Part shown: one piece after another, positions 8,877 through 16,701 of the stretch
Layout of the letters: every line of letters begins with the position of its first letter
Numbering within the stretch: position 1 is the stretch's first letter
From: Nesterenkonia xinjiangensis
GTDB lineage: Bacteria; Actinomycetota; Actinomycetes; Actinomycetales; Micrococcaceae
Direction of reading: 5' to 3'
Assembly (NCBI RefSeq): GCF_013410745.1
Contig: NZ_JACCFY010000001.1
Coordinates: 1,178,001 to 1,242,000 of the forward strand
DNA: 64,000 nucleotides
The notes under the pieces: generated by a model
The model's database searches: none
What the model saw: only the letters and a program-made list of their open reading frames with translations
Told to the model about the DNA's origin: nothing
Translations under genes and position numbers: made by a program

Positions 8877-8892
8877 ATTGAAACGTTGCAAT
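8877..8892 (-). promoter_or_regulatory. LacI-family-type operator upstream of beta-helix gene
   Basis: ATTGAAACGTTGCAAT is a 16-bp palindrome with one mismatched pair around the central AACGTT, like binding sites of LacI-family sugar regulators. It lies 48 bp before the gene and overlaps a TTGCAA that could act as -35. No LacI regulator is encoded in the window. Confidence 0.55.
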
Positions 8893-9026
8893 AGAACCTA
8901 CGGAATGCGCTCGCCACCCACAAGCTCGATGCGCGATGGGCATCACCGAGGGCTTCCCCGCACGTCAACGTCATCAAGTCCCACCCCGGCCGGGCCGATG
9001 TCGCATGATGGCCGCCGCTCCCCACA

Positions 9027-9072
9027 GACGAGGAGGGCCCCTGCACCAGACGGTGCAGGGGCCCTCCTCGTC
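9027..9072 (-). terminator. Strong hairpin terminator of metNIQ
   Basis: A perfect 21-bp stem (9027-9047 with 9052-9072) has a 4-nt loop AGAC, 12 bp past the metQ stop. There is no U-tract, as is common in actinobacterial terminators. Confidence 0.75.
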
Positions 9073-9084
9073 AGCGGCTGAGAG

Positions 9085-9954
9085 TCAGAACGCCGGGGCG
9101 ACCTCGCCGTCGGGCCAGGTCTCCTCGATGTAGTCGCGGACATCGTCGGAGTGCAGCAGCTCGTCGAGCTTCTGCAGGTTCTCATCGTCCTCGGTGCCCT
9201 CACGCACCGCCAGGAAGTTGGCGTATGGGCTACCCTCCGGGTCCTCGACCAGCAGGCTGTCCTGGGTCGGAGAGAGCCCGATCTCGAGGGCGTTGTTGCC
9301 GTTGATCACCGAGGCGTCGACGTCGTCCAGAGTGCGGGCCAACGAGGCGGCGTCAGCCTCGATGAACTCGAAGTCATGCGGATTCTCGGCGACGTCGTTG
9401 ATGGTCGCCTCGGCCGGGTCGACACCCTCGGCGAGCTCGATCAGGTCGGCGTCAGCCAGCATCGCCAGAGCGCGGCCCTGATTGGAGGGGTCGTTGTTGA
9501 CCCCGATCTGACCACCCTCGGGCAGCTCCTCGAGGGTGTCATGCCGCTCGGAGAACAGCGCGAAGGGCTCCACGTGGACGCCCTCATAGTGGGCCAGCTC
9601 GTAGCCCTGCCCCTCCACCTCGGACTCGAACCACGGCTGGTGCTGGAAGTAATTGGCGTCCAGCTCCCCGGCGACCAGCGCCGGGTTCGGCTCGGTGTAG
9701 TCCTGGTACTCGACGACGTCGAGGGCGAGGCCGGCGTCGGCGGCCAGCTCCTCATCGATGAAGCGCAGGATGTCGCCCTGCGGGACTGGGGAGACCCCGA
9801 CCGTCAGAGTGGTGGTGCCGTCCTCGTTCTCGGTCCCGATGGGGAATTCGTCGTCGGCGAAGAGACCGCAGCCGGTCAGCGCGAGGGCGGAGACGCCGAC
9901 GACGGCCGCCGCGGTGGAGAGACGCAGGGTGCGTCCGGAGTGTGCAAATGCCAT
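9085..9954 (-). CDS. metQ: Methionine ABC transporter substrate-binding lipoprotein
   Basis: A 289-aa NlpA/MetQ-family lipoprotein. The signal peptide ends in the lipobox LTGC, so Cys29 should be lipidated and anchor the protein to the outer face of the membrane. LTVGVSPVPQGDILRFI and NANYFQHQPW-like segments are typical of the family (here DANYFQHQPWF). It is the last gene of metN-metI-metQ, 43 bp after metI, with AAAGG 8 nt before its ATG and a strong terminator behind. It binds methionine, possibly D- and L-forms and the sulfoxide as in relatives. Confidence 0.92.
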   Translation of the reverse strand: MAFAHSGRTLRLSTAAAVVGVSALALTGCGLFADDEFPIGTENEDGTTTLTVGVSPVPQGDILRFIDEELAADAGLALDVVEYQDYTEPNPALVAGELDANYFQHQPWFESEVEGQGYELAHYEGVHVEPFALFSERHDTLEELPEGGQIGVNNDPSNQGRALAMLADADLIELAEGVDPAEATINDVAENPHDFEFIEADAASLARTLDDVDASVINGNNALEIGLSPTQDSLLVEDPEGSPYANFLAVREGTEDDENLQKLDELLHSDDVRDYIEETWPDGEVAPAF

Positions 9955-9997
9955 GGATGTGCCTTTCTGGATGCGAGTAGAACGTGCAGAGTCAGGG

Positions 9998-10711
9998 TCA
10001 GCGGTGGTCGATGCCCCGGGCGATGCGGTCTCCGGCCCACTGGATCACCGCGACGATGATCACCAGCAGCACCACACAGGCGATCATGGTGTCGCCCTCG
10101 TACCGCTGGTAGCCATAGTTGTAGGCGAGCGCACCAAGCCCGCCGCCGCCGATCGCACCGGCCATGGCCGTGTAGCTGATCAGGGCGACCACGGTGACGG
10201 TGAATCCGCCGACGATGCCGGGCAGGCCCTCACGGACCTGGACCTGGCGGGTGATGTGGCCGGAGGAGGCACCCATCATCTTCACCGCTTCCACCTTGCC
10301 GGCGGAGACCTCCCGAAGCGCGTTCTCCACCAGCCGGGCGAAGAACGGGATCGCTCCGATGGACAGCGGCACGACGGCGGCCTGCCAGCCCAGCGCGGTG
10401 CCCACGATGAAGCGGGTCAACGGGATGAGGGAGATCATCAGCACGATGAACGGGATCGAGCGTCCGATGTCCACGACGAGGCTCACCACCCGGTAGACGG
10501 GCGCGTTCGGGGTGAGGCCCTTGGGGCCCAGATTATGGAGGAGGATCCCCAGGGGGAGGCCGAAGATCGCCACGATGATCGCGGTGGCACCGGTCATGAA
10601 GAGCGTCTCCAGGATCGCGGCGGGCAGCTGGTTGTGGAAGACCGGGTTGTCCAGGAACCGACCGGAGGCGAGAGGCATCGCGCCGTTCAGGGTGGCTGCG
10701 GTGGTGCTCAC
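9998..10711 (-). CDS. metI: Methionine ABC transporter permease
   Basis: A 237-aa inner-membrane permease with five hydrophobic segments. The EAA-type coupling motif for the ATPase is visible in GKVEAVKMMGASSGHITRQV (about residues 139-158). It starts with GTG overlapping the metN stop by 4 bp (GTGA), so translation is coupled. It forms the membrane channel with two copies of MetN. Confidence 0.92.
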   Translation of the reverse strand: MSTTAATLNGAMPLASGRFLDNPVFHNQLPAAILETLFMTGATAIIVAIFGLPLGILLHNLGPKGLTPNAPVYRVVSLVVDIGRSIPFIVLMISLIPLTRFIVGTALGWQAAVVPLSIGAIPFFARLVENALREVSAGKVEAVKMMGASSGHITRQVQVREGLPGIVGGFTVTVVALISYTAMAGAIGGGGLGALAYNYGYQRYEGDTMIACVVLLVIIVAVIQWAGDRIARGIDHR

Positions 10712-11763
10712 TGATTCTCCTCCTGCTGCTCGGCGCGGACGTCGTCCTCTTCATGGGCGGCCCGCTCGGCCTCTATCTCTGCTCCGGTGGTCACCTCGGC
10801 ATGGATCCCGTTCTCCCGCAGCACCCCGGCGATCTGCTCCGCCTCGGTGCGAGTCTTCGGAGTGATGTGCAGACGGCCGACCTGACGACCCTGGATGGTC
10901 TCGATGGTGCCGGCCTCGACCCGTGCGTGCAGCCCGCGGGAGGACAGCAGCGCGAAGAGCTGGCCGACGTCGGCCACGTGGCTTCCCTCAGCCATGAGCA
11001 CCTCCACCAGGGTGGCCCCGGGCTGCAGCGCCGCGGTCGGGGGCAGGGAGATCAGCTCCTTGGACAGCGAGGAACCGGTGTCCTGGATGACGTCGAGCAG
11101 CGCCCCGGTGCGCTCGATGCGCCCCTCGGAGAGCAGCGAGACGGAGTCACAGATCTCCCGGACCACCGACATCTCGTGGGTGATGATGATGACGGTGATC
11201 CCGAGGCGGTCGCGGAGACGGCGGATCAGGTCGAGGATCTGGCGAGTGGTGCCGGAGTCCAGTGCGGAGGTCGGCTCGTCACAGAGGAGCACCCGAGGCT
11301 CGGCGGCGAGGGCGCGGGCGATGCCCACGCGCTGCTTCTGCCCGCCGGAGAGCTGAGCGGGGTGGTTGCGGCGGCGGTCGGTGAGCCCGACCAGGTCCAG
11401 CAGCTCCTCCACCCGGCGCTTCCGCTCCTTGGCAGGCACCCCGGCGATCTCCAGCGGGTGGGAGATGTTCCTCTCCGCCGTCCGCGAGTCCAGCAGGTTG
11501 TGGTGCTGGAAGACCATGCCGATGCTGCGGCGGGCCTTCATCAGCTGGCCCCCACGGGCCTGGCCGAGGTCGACGCCGTCGACGCTGATGCTCCCCGAGG
11601 TGGCGGGGTCCAGGCCCGTCAGGCAACGGATCAGCGTTGACTTGCCGGCGCCGGAGCGGCCGACGATGCCGTGGATCTCTGCGTCGGGGATGGTCAGGTT
11701 CACCTTGTCGAGCGCGGTCACCCCGCCGGGGTAGACCTTGCTGACCTGCGTCAGTTCGATCAT
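10708..11763 (-). CDS. metN: Methionine ABC transporter ATP-binding protein
   Basis: A 351-aa ATPase of methionine import. Walker A is GRSGAGKSTL, the Q-loop follows in MVFQHHNLL, the signature is LSGGQKQR and Walker B is VLLCDEPTSALD. The ~100-residue C-terminal NIL/ACT-like domain binds methionine and inhibits transport when the cell is replete in E. coli MetN. The ATG at 11763 was chosen because MIELTQVSKVY is the conserved family start and GGAG lies 5 nt upstream. An open frame continues ~96 codons upstream but is low-complexity and unlike the family. It is the first gene of the operon, behind a long leader. Confidence 0.93.
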   Translation of the reverse strand: MIELTQVSKVYPGGVTALDKVNLTIPDAEIHGIVGRSGAGKSTLIRCLTGLDPATSGSISVDGVDLGQARGGQLMKARRSIGMVFQHHNLLDSRTAERNISHPLEIAGVPAKERKRRVEELLDLVGLTDRRRNHPAQLSGGQKQRVGIARALAAEPRVLLCDEPTSALDSGTTRQILDLIRRLRDRLGITVIIITHEMSVVREICDSVSLLSEGRIERTGALLDVIQDTGSSLSKELISLPPTAALQPGATLVEVLMAEGSHVADVGQLFALLSSRGLHARVEAGTIETIQGRQVGRLHITPKTRTEAEQIAGVLRENGIHAEVTTGAEIEAERAAHEEDDVRAEQQEENQ

Positions 11764-12131
11764 GCGGACTCCATGGGTCTGGGCGTGGGCGGACCGCCCT
11801 TGTGAGGCAGGAAGATCCACCCGGGGCGATGCGCTGCGGCATTCCCCGGTTTCTGGGCATGGGGGCGCCTCCGGGCCCAGGTCATGGGCCCACGGCGGCG
11901 CTGATGAGATGGAGTGGAGGTGGGAGCGGGCAGGACACCTGGCTGTGCCGGCCGCAGTCGTTCCTTTCGTCGCTGCTCTTGCCCGTTCCATCCAGTGCTG
12001 GGGACCAGCGAGAACGGGCCGCTTCTGTCGATCCGGACCACCCGTGAACATGGGGTTGGTGAGTGACCTGTGCTGGATCGGTCAGAGACGCGAAGTCTCC
12101 GGGTCACTGCTCGTGAAGCACTCCCAGCCTA
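11764..12131 (-). promoter_or_regulatory. Candidate promoter and ~350-nt structured leader of metNIQ
   Basis: A TAGGCT box on the minus strand at 12131-12126 would start a transcript near 12119, about 355 nt before metN. Just after this start, AGTGACC/GGTCACT arms (12062-12068 and 12102-12108) enclose a GAGAC/GTCTC hairpin. A second structured stretch near 11870-11905 carries paired GGGCCC and GCGCC/GGCGC segments. I could not find the conserved cores of SAM-I, SAM-IV, SAM-II or T-box RNAs, so a riboswitch is only a possibility. Confidence 0.35.
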
Positions 12132-12438
12132 GCCGAGGGGGCGGACACCGTCATGCTCGGCGCCGCGCCGTCGTCGCGCCGCGTCACAGATGATGTGCGG
12201 ATCACAGCCGCCTGGCCGAACAGATCGTCCCCGGGACGCGACGGCAGGTGCGACTGGCGGCGGGTGCGACTGGCGCGCCGCTCCTCCACAGGCCCGCCGA
12301 TGCGGCCGGGACACGCGCAGCTGTCCACAGAGCGCAGTGCGGGCATGGCCTTGGCCCTGGCCGGCGAGCAGGATCGACTCATCGCCCGGATCCCCGGGCG
12401 GCGCATCGAACCGCAGGACAGTGGAAGGACTGATCGCC
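12132..12438. other. Gene-free stretch upstream of Tad pilin genes
   Basis: These ~300 bp between the metN promoter and the first pilin gene show no credible ORF. The frames open here are rich in Arg, Pro and Ser with no recognisable domain. It must hold the pilin promoter, but I cannot place one with confidence. By gene order it also lies at one end of a presumed inversion. Confidence 0.4.
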
Positions 12439-12708
12439 ATGCTCTCCGTCACCACCCGCCCCGTACCCCTCTCCCCCACCCCGGTACTGCCCGCCGCAGC
12501 GGACGGGATCACCGATGAGGCTCGCCCCTCGGGCGTGGAGGAGATGCTCCGCGATCTGCACCACGAGGAGGAGGGGCTCGCGACCGCAGAGTACGGGATC
12601 GTGATGCTGGCCGCCGTCGGCTTCGCCGGGCTGCTGGTGGTGGTGCTCTCCTCCGGTGAGGTCCGGGAGATGCTCGCCGGGATCGTCCAGCGGGCGCTGA
12701 CCCTCTGA
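12439..12708 (+). CDS. DUF4244 family Flp-like pilin
   Basis: An 89-aa protein with one hydrophobic helix. EEEGLATAEYGIVMLAAVGF has the prepilin pattern: a charged leader, a glycine for cleavage, then a helix with the Glu-Tyr pair (AEYG) of Flp pilins. It resembles Rv3656c of M. tuberculosis. GGAAGGA lies 9 nt before the ATG at 12439. It is followed 2 bp later by the TadE-like gene. It is probably the major subunit of a Tad pilus assembled by the ATPase and membrane platform encoded at 28322-32504. Confidence 0.85.
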   Translation: MLSVTTRPVPLSPTPVLPAAADGITDEARPSGVEEMLRDLHHEEEGLATAEYGIVMLAAVGFAGLLVVVLSSGEVREMLAGIVQRALTL

Positions 12709-12710
12709 CC

Positions 12711-13196
12711 ATGCCTGCCGAGGAACAGATCGTGGCAGCTCCGGAAGGGCCAGCTCCCTCTGTCCGCGGGCAGCAGAGGAGGGTCCGTCGGAGTCCTCTC
12801 GCCGACGAACGCAGGGCCGAGGACGGCGGGGTCAGCGCAGAGTTCGCGGCTGCGCTGCCCGCCGTGGTCCTCGTGCTGGGCCTGCTGCTCAGCCTCGGCA
12901 TGCATGCGGCCGCGCAGGTCTCCCTCGAAGGGGGTGCCCGTGCGGCCGCACGCGAGCTGGCCCGCGGGGAGTCGGAGTCCTCCGCCGTGGAGGCCGCGCA
13001 ACGGATCTCCGGAGAATCCATCCACGTCGCGACCGCCTCCGAGGGGGAGTACGCCCGGGTGACGCTGACTCGCCAGGTGCGGCTCCTGGGACTGGTGGAG
13101 ATCTCGGCCGAACAGACGGCCGCCGCTGTGGCCCGCGTGGAACAGCCTGCCCCCAGGCCGCCCTCCGGACGCTCCGCGCAGGGAGATCGGTCATGA
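12711..13196 (+). CDS. TadE-like minor pilin
   Basis: A 161-aa protein. After ~40 charged N-terminal residues comes GGVSAEFAAALPAVVLVLGL, the TadE-type prepilin helix with conserved Glu and Pro. The rest is a small extracellular domain. It corresponds to Rv3655c in gene order. It starts 2 bp after the DUF4244 gene, and its stop overlaps the next gene by 4 bp (ATGA), so the three are translated together. Confidence 0.82.
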   Translation: MPAEEQIVAAPEGPAPSVRGQQRRVRRSPLADERRAEDGGVSAEFAAALPAVVLVLGLLLSLGMHAAAQVSLEGGARAAARELARGESESSAVEAAQRISGESIHVATASEGEYARVTLTRQVRLLGLVEISAEQTAAAVARVEQPAPRPPSGRSAQGDRS

Positions 13197-13597
13197 GCGG
13201 CGCCCCCTTCCGTGAGGAACGCGGCTCCGGCACCGTGCTGGTCCTCGCCATGATTGCGGCATTGGTGATGCTCATCGGCGTGGTCCATGTGCTGGGAACA
13301 GCGGCGGTCGCAGCGGCGCAGGCCGCCCGCGGCGCAGACCTGGCCGCATTGGCCGGTGCGGACGCCGCCCGAGGCCTCACCCCCGGGGACCCCTGCACGG
13401 TCGCCGAGGCGGTGGCCGAGCGCAACGTGACCCGTCTGGACAGCTGTCAGGTCACCGGGCGGGACGGCACCGAGGTCTTCGTCAGCGTCAGTGTCGGCGT
13501 GCCGGTGCTCCCCGCGTCGCTGAGCGGGGAGCACCGGGGGCCATGGGAGGCCGCCCGCACCGCACGGGCCGGGCCACCCTCGACGGCAGAAATGTGA
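13193..13597 (+). CDS. Rv3654c/TadG-like protein of the Tad locus
   Basis: A 134-aa protein beginning with a charged leader, then ERGSGTVLVLAMIAALVMLIG, one membrane helix. The next ~60 residues contain AQAARGADLAALAGADAA, the hallmark of the actinobacterial 'helicase/secretion neighbourhood TadE-like' family. It overlaps the upstream TadE gene by 4 bp. It is thought to be a minor pilus or secretion component at the membrane; the function is inferred from neighbours. Confidence 0.8.
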   Translation: MSGAPFREERGSGTVLVLAMIAALVMLIGVVHVLGTAAVAAAQAARGADLAALAGADAARGLTPGDPCTVAEAVAERNVTRLDSCQVTGRDGTEVFVSVSVGVPVLPASLSGEHRGPWEAARTARAGPPSTAEM

Positions 13598-13619
13598 CCC
13601 CGGCGACAGTGCACGCGCA

Positions 13620-13625
13620 TAGAAT
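13620..13625 (+). promoter_or_regulatory. -10 box of SARP regulator, leaderless type
   Basis: TAGAAT ends 7 nt before the ATG at 13633, just beyond the end of the preceding gene. It favours ATG 13633 over the in-frame ATG at 13624, which overlaps the box. Confidence 0.5.
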
Positions 13626-13632
13626 GTCGACC

Positions 13633-16600
13633 ATGAGGATAGAGGTCCTGGGCCCCATCGGGCTGCGGGCCTCCACGGGGGAGACGGTGGAGGTCCCCGA
13701 ACGCAAGGTCCGTGCGCTGCTGGCCGCGCTCACCGCCGACCTCGGAGACGCCGTCCCCTCCGACACCCTCATCGAGCGCGTGTGGGGCGCCGACCTCCCC
13801 GCCCACCCGATTCGGGTGCTGCAGGCAAAGCTCTCGCAGCTGCGCTCCGTCCTGGATACAGCGCATCCCGGCGGACGAGCTCTGCTGAGCAGCGGCCCCG
13901 GAGGCCACCGGCTCGCCACCTGCCTCGATCGGACGCCCCACGTCGAGCCCTCCCGGCACGGGCCAGGGACCGACGCTCCCGACCAGGAGGAAGCACCTCC
14001 GGAGAGCTCTGAGATCCGGCTCGAGGTCGACGCTGAACACCTCCGCACTCTACTCTCGGCGGCCCGCGACCATGACGATCCGGCGGAGAGGGCTCCACTG
14101 CTCCGTGAAGCACTGGGCCTCTGGCGCGGTGAGCCCTACGCCGAGCTTCGTGACGCAGCATGGCTCGCCCCGACCATCCAGCAGCTGCGAGAGCTGCGCC
14201 TGGATGCCACGGAGATGCTCGGCGCCGTCCTCCTGGACCGGCACGAACCGCAGCAGGCCTCAGAGGTGCTGCTGCCGGCGTTCGCCCAGAACCCGCTGCG
14301 GGCCGAGCTCTGCCGACTGCTGATGCTGGCCCTGCATCGAGCACGCCGCCAGCCCGATGCGCTTGGGGTGTTCTCACGGCACCACCGGCACCTGGTGGAG
14401 GAGCTCGGAGCCGACCCCGATCAGGACACGGCCGCCCTCCACATCCGGATCCTCCAGCAGGACCCTTCCCTGCACAGCCCTGGCTCCGTGCAGGCAGGCT
14501 CAGCGTCCGACCTCCGCCCTTCTGACGCACCGACCGCTCACGCGCGGAGGGTCCTTCCGACCTTCGCCTCCAGCTTCCTGGGCCGCTCTCAGGAGCTGCG
14601 TGAGGTGGACCGTCGGCTCCAGCAGGGACCGCTGACCACGATCCTGGGCGTCGGCGGAGTGGGCAAGACCCGCCTGGCGGTCCGGGCCGCCGAGAGATTC
14701 ATCGAGCACTCCGGCCACCCAGCACGATTCATCGACCTCACCAGCCTCGACCCCGAACCCCCAGCCATGGAGGAACCACCGGGAGATCCGGCCCTCGGCG
14801 ACAACCGGGTCGCCCGCGCCATCGCCGAGGGCATGGGGCTCACCGTGCCCCGCCGCGAGGCTCCGGGCCTGCTGTCCCAGCTCGTGACGGCTCTCCAGGC
14901 GAGTCCAGGACTCCTGGTGCTGGACAACTGCGAGCACGTCGTGGGCCAGACCGCAGCCGTCGCCGAGGCGCTGCTGGCCGACGGTGCCTCGCTGCGCATC
15001 CTCGCCACCAGTCGCGAGCCCCTCGGCCTGCCCGGCGAACAGCGCATCCCCCTCGACCCTCTGCCGATGGCCGGGACGGTGGAGAGCGCCGTCGAGTTCT
15101 TCCTCACCCGAGCCCGGGAGGTCAGACCGGACCTCCCGGACGATCCGGCGGTCAGAGCATCCGCCGCTGAGCTGTGCCGTCGCCTGGACGGGCTGCCGCT
15201 GGCCCTGGAGCTGGCCGCCGCGCAGACCGGGGCGCTGGACCTCGACACGCTGCTCGCACGGATCAACGACCGACTCGATCTGTTGCGCCGCCCCGGACGC
15301 GGTGCGCCCCGCCGCCAGCAGACCCTTCGCGGAATGCTGGACTGGAGCTGGTCCCTGCTCGACGAGCCCGAGCAGATCCTGCTGCGGCGCTTGGCGGTGC
15401 ACCCGGTCTCCTGGACGTTGGAGACCATCGAATCGATCTGTGCCGATGCCCCAGGGGATCCGTTGCGCTGCGGACAGGTCATGCCGACACTGATCAGCCT
15501 GGTCGAACGCAGCCTGGTGGTCGCCGAGGACGGCGACCACGGGCGGCGGTACCATCTGCTGGAATCCGTCTCTGCCTACGCCGCGGAGAAGCTGCACGAA
15601 TCCGGGGAACGTGAGCACCTCGCCCTGATCCACCTGCGGCATTGGCGGGACGAAGTCGCCTGCGCCCAGGAGCACCTCTTCTCCGCCCACGCCAGAGACT
15701 GGGTGGTGCGCCTGCAGCAGGAGCGGACCCACATCATCCACGCCTTCGACGAGGCCGTGGAACAGGAGCGGGGTGACGACGCCGTCGGACTGGCCAATTC
15801 CTGGTTCTGGCATCGATGGATGACCGGCGCCGTCGTCGGACTGGGCGCGGAGCTGCGACGTGCCACGGACTGTCCCGGCCCGCGGGACGCCGCCCATGCC
15901 CAGGTGCAGCTCCTCGCGGAGATCACCGACGCTCGACGACCGGACCTCCATGGACGCATCCTGCGCGCCCTGGACGAGTTCTGCTCGCTGGAGGGCGGCG
16001 GTCCGCCCTTCCAACCCGCGGCCGAGGTTCGCCTGGCCCGCATGCAGGTCCAGTGGTTCGCCGCCACAGCGTTCCTGGCCTCCCGAAAGCGCCGGCCGCT
16101 GGGACGTCGACTGGCTGATGAGGCCGTAGAGCATCTGGTCGACGCTGGGGACCTCCGCGGCGCGGCCTTCGCCTCGACCCAGCGCGACTGGTTCCTCCTC
16201 GACGCCGGGGAGGCCGCCGTCGGGATGCCTGGACACCACGACGCGGAGCAGATCCTCCGCGCCCACGGAGATGCCTACGGACTCATCCAGATCCTCGGCA
16301 TGAAGCACCTCCAGGCTGAGCGCGACGACGACCGAGGCGCCTCCGCCGCCGCTGCCCAGGAAGCCGCCGCACTGGCCCGAGAGCTCGGAGCCCTCGGCGA
16401 GGAGTCCTACTGGGAGACCGTGCGCGGCCTCCATGCACTCACCGACGCTGATCCGTCCGCCGCCCGAGCGCATCTGCAGCGAGCCCAGATGCTGAGCCTG
16501 CACTGCGGCTTCGGAGCCGAGGCCGCCTTCGCCGAACTCGCACTGGCCGAGCTCGCCGATCACGAGGGCGACGCCGCACAGGCTGCCCGGCACCGCTCCA

Positions 16601-16701
16601 AGGTCTCCTCACGGGCCCCCGAGAGGTGGGTCCGCCGGGTGTTGGAGGCGACGACGCCGGACGTCCGACCCTCAGACCGGCAGCGCCCTCTCAGCCCTTG
16701 A
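13633..16701 (+). CDS. AfsR/SARP-type transcriptional regulator with BTAD and NB-ARC-like ATPase domains
   Basis: A 1022-aa STAND-type regulator. Residues ~1-95 form an OmpR-like winged helix (MRIEVLGPIGLRA). Residues ~130-275 form a bacterial transcriptional activation domain (LWRGEPYAEL..., ending in EELGADPDQDTAALHIRIL). The ATPase has Walker A GVGGVGKT (~340), Walker B LLVLDNCEHV, the arginine-sensor region LATSREPLGLPGE and the GLPL motif LDGLPLALELAAAQ. The C-terminal third is helical, probably TPR-like. Such proteins often activate secondary metabolism or stress genes after a signal binds. It converges on the drug exporter gene with an 11-bp overlap. The regulated genes are unknown. 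Confidence 0.87.
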   Translation: MRIEVLGPIGLRASTGETVEVPERKVRALLAALTADLGDAVPSDTLIERVWGADLPAHPIRVLQAKLSQLRSVLDTAHPGGRALLSSGPGGHRLATCLDRTPHVEPSRHGPGTDAPDQEEAPPESSEIRLEVDAEHLRTLLSAARDHDDPAERAPLLREALGLWRGEPYAELRDAAWLAPTIQQLRELRLDATEMLGAVLLDRHEPQQASEVLLPAFAQNPLRAELCRLLMLALHRARRQPDALGVFSRHHRHLVEELGADPDQDTAALHIRILQQDPSLHSPGSVQAGSASDLRPSDAPTAHARRVLPTFASSFLGRSQELREVDRRLQQGPLTTILGVGGVGKTRLAVRAAERFIEHSGHPARFIDLTSLDPEPPAMEEPPGDPALGDNRVARAIAEGMGLTVPRREAPGLLSQLVTALQASPGLLVLDNCEHVVGQTAAVAEALLADGASLRILATSREPLGLPGEQRIPLDPLPMAGTVESAVEFFLTRAREVRPDLPDDPAVRASAAELCRRLDGLPLALELAAAQTGALDLDTLLARINDRLDLLRRPGRGAPRRQQTLRGMLDWSWSLLDEPEQILLRRLAVHPVSWTLETIESICADAPGDPLRCGQVMPTLISLVERSLVVAEDGDHGRRYHLLESVSAYAAEKLHESGEREHLALIHLRHWRDEVACAQEHLFSAHARDWVVRLQQERTHIIHAFDEAVEQERGDDAVGLANSWFWHRWMTGAVVGLGAELRRATDCPGPRDAAHAQVQLLAEITDARRPDLHGRILRALDEFCSLEGGGPPFQPAAEVRLARMQVQWFAATAFLASRKRRPLGRRLADEAVEHLVDAGDLRGAAFASTQRDWFLLDAGEAAVGMPGHHDAEQILRAHGDAYGLIQILGMKHLQAERDDDRGASAAAAQEAAALARELGALGEESYWETVRGLHALTDADPSAARAHLQRAQMLSLHCGFGAEAAFAELALAELADHEGDAAQAARHRSKVSSRAPERWVRRVLEATTPDVRPSDRQRPLSP

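Noticed and set aside
11760-12107. 115-codon frame upstream of metN ending in an ATGA overlap with its start
   Set aside because: The overlap is suggestive of coupling, but the sequence is Arg/Pro/Ser-rich low complexity with no ribosome site. It more likely reflects an open leader. A leader peptide cannot be fully excluded.
11764-12131. SAM riboswitch or T-box before metNIQ
   Set aside because: I looked for the SAM-I core (GATGA, GCAACC), the SAM-IV pattern and the T-box sequence and found none. One stretch reading GGGTGGTCC resembles but does not match the T-box.
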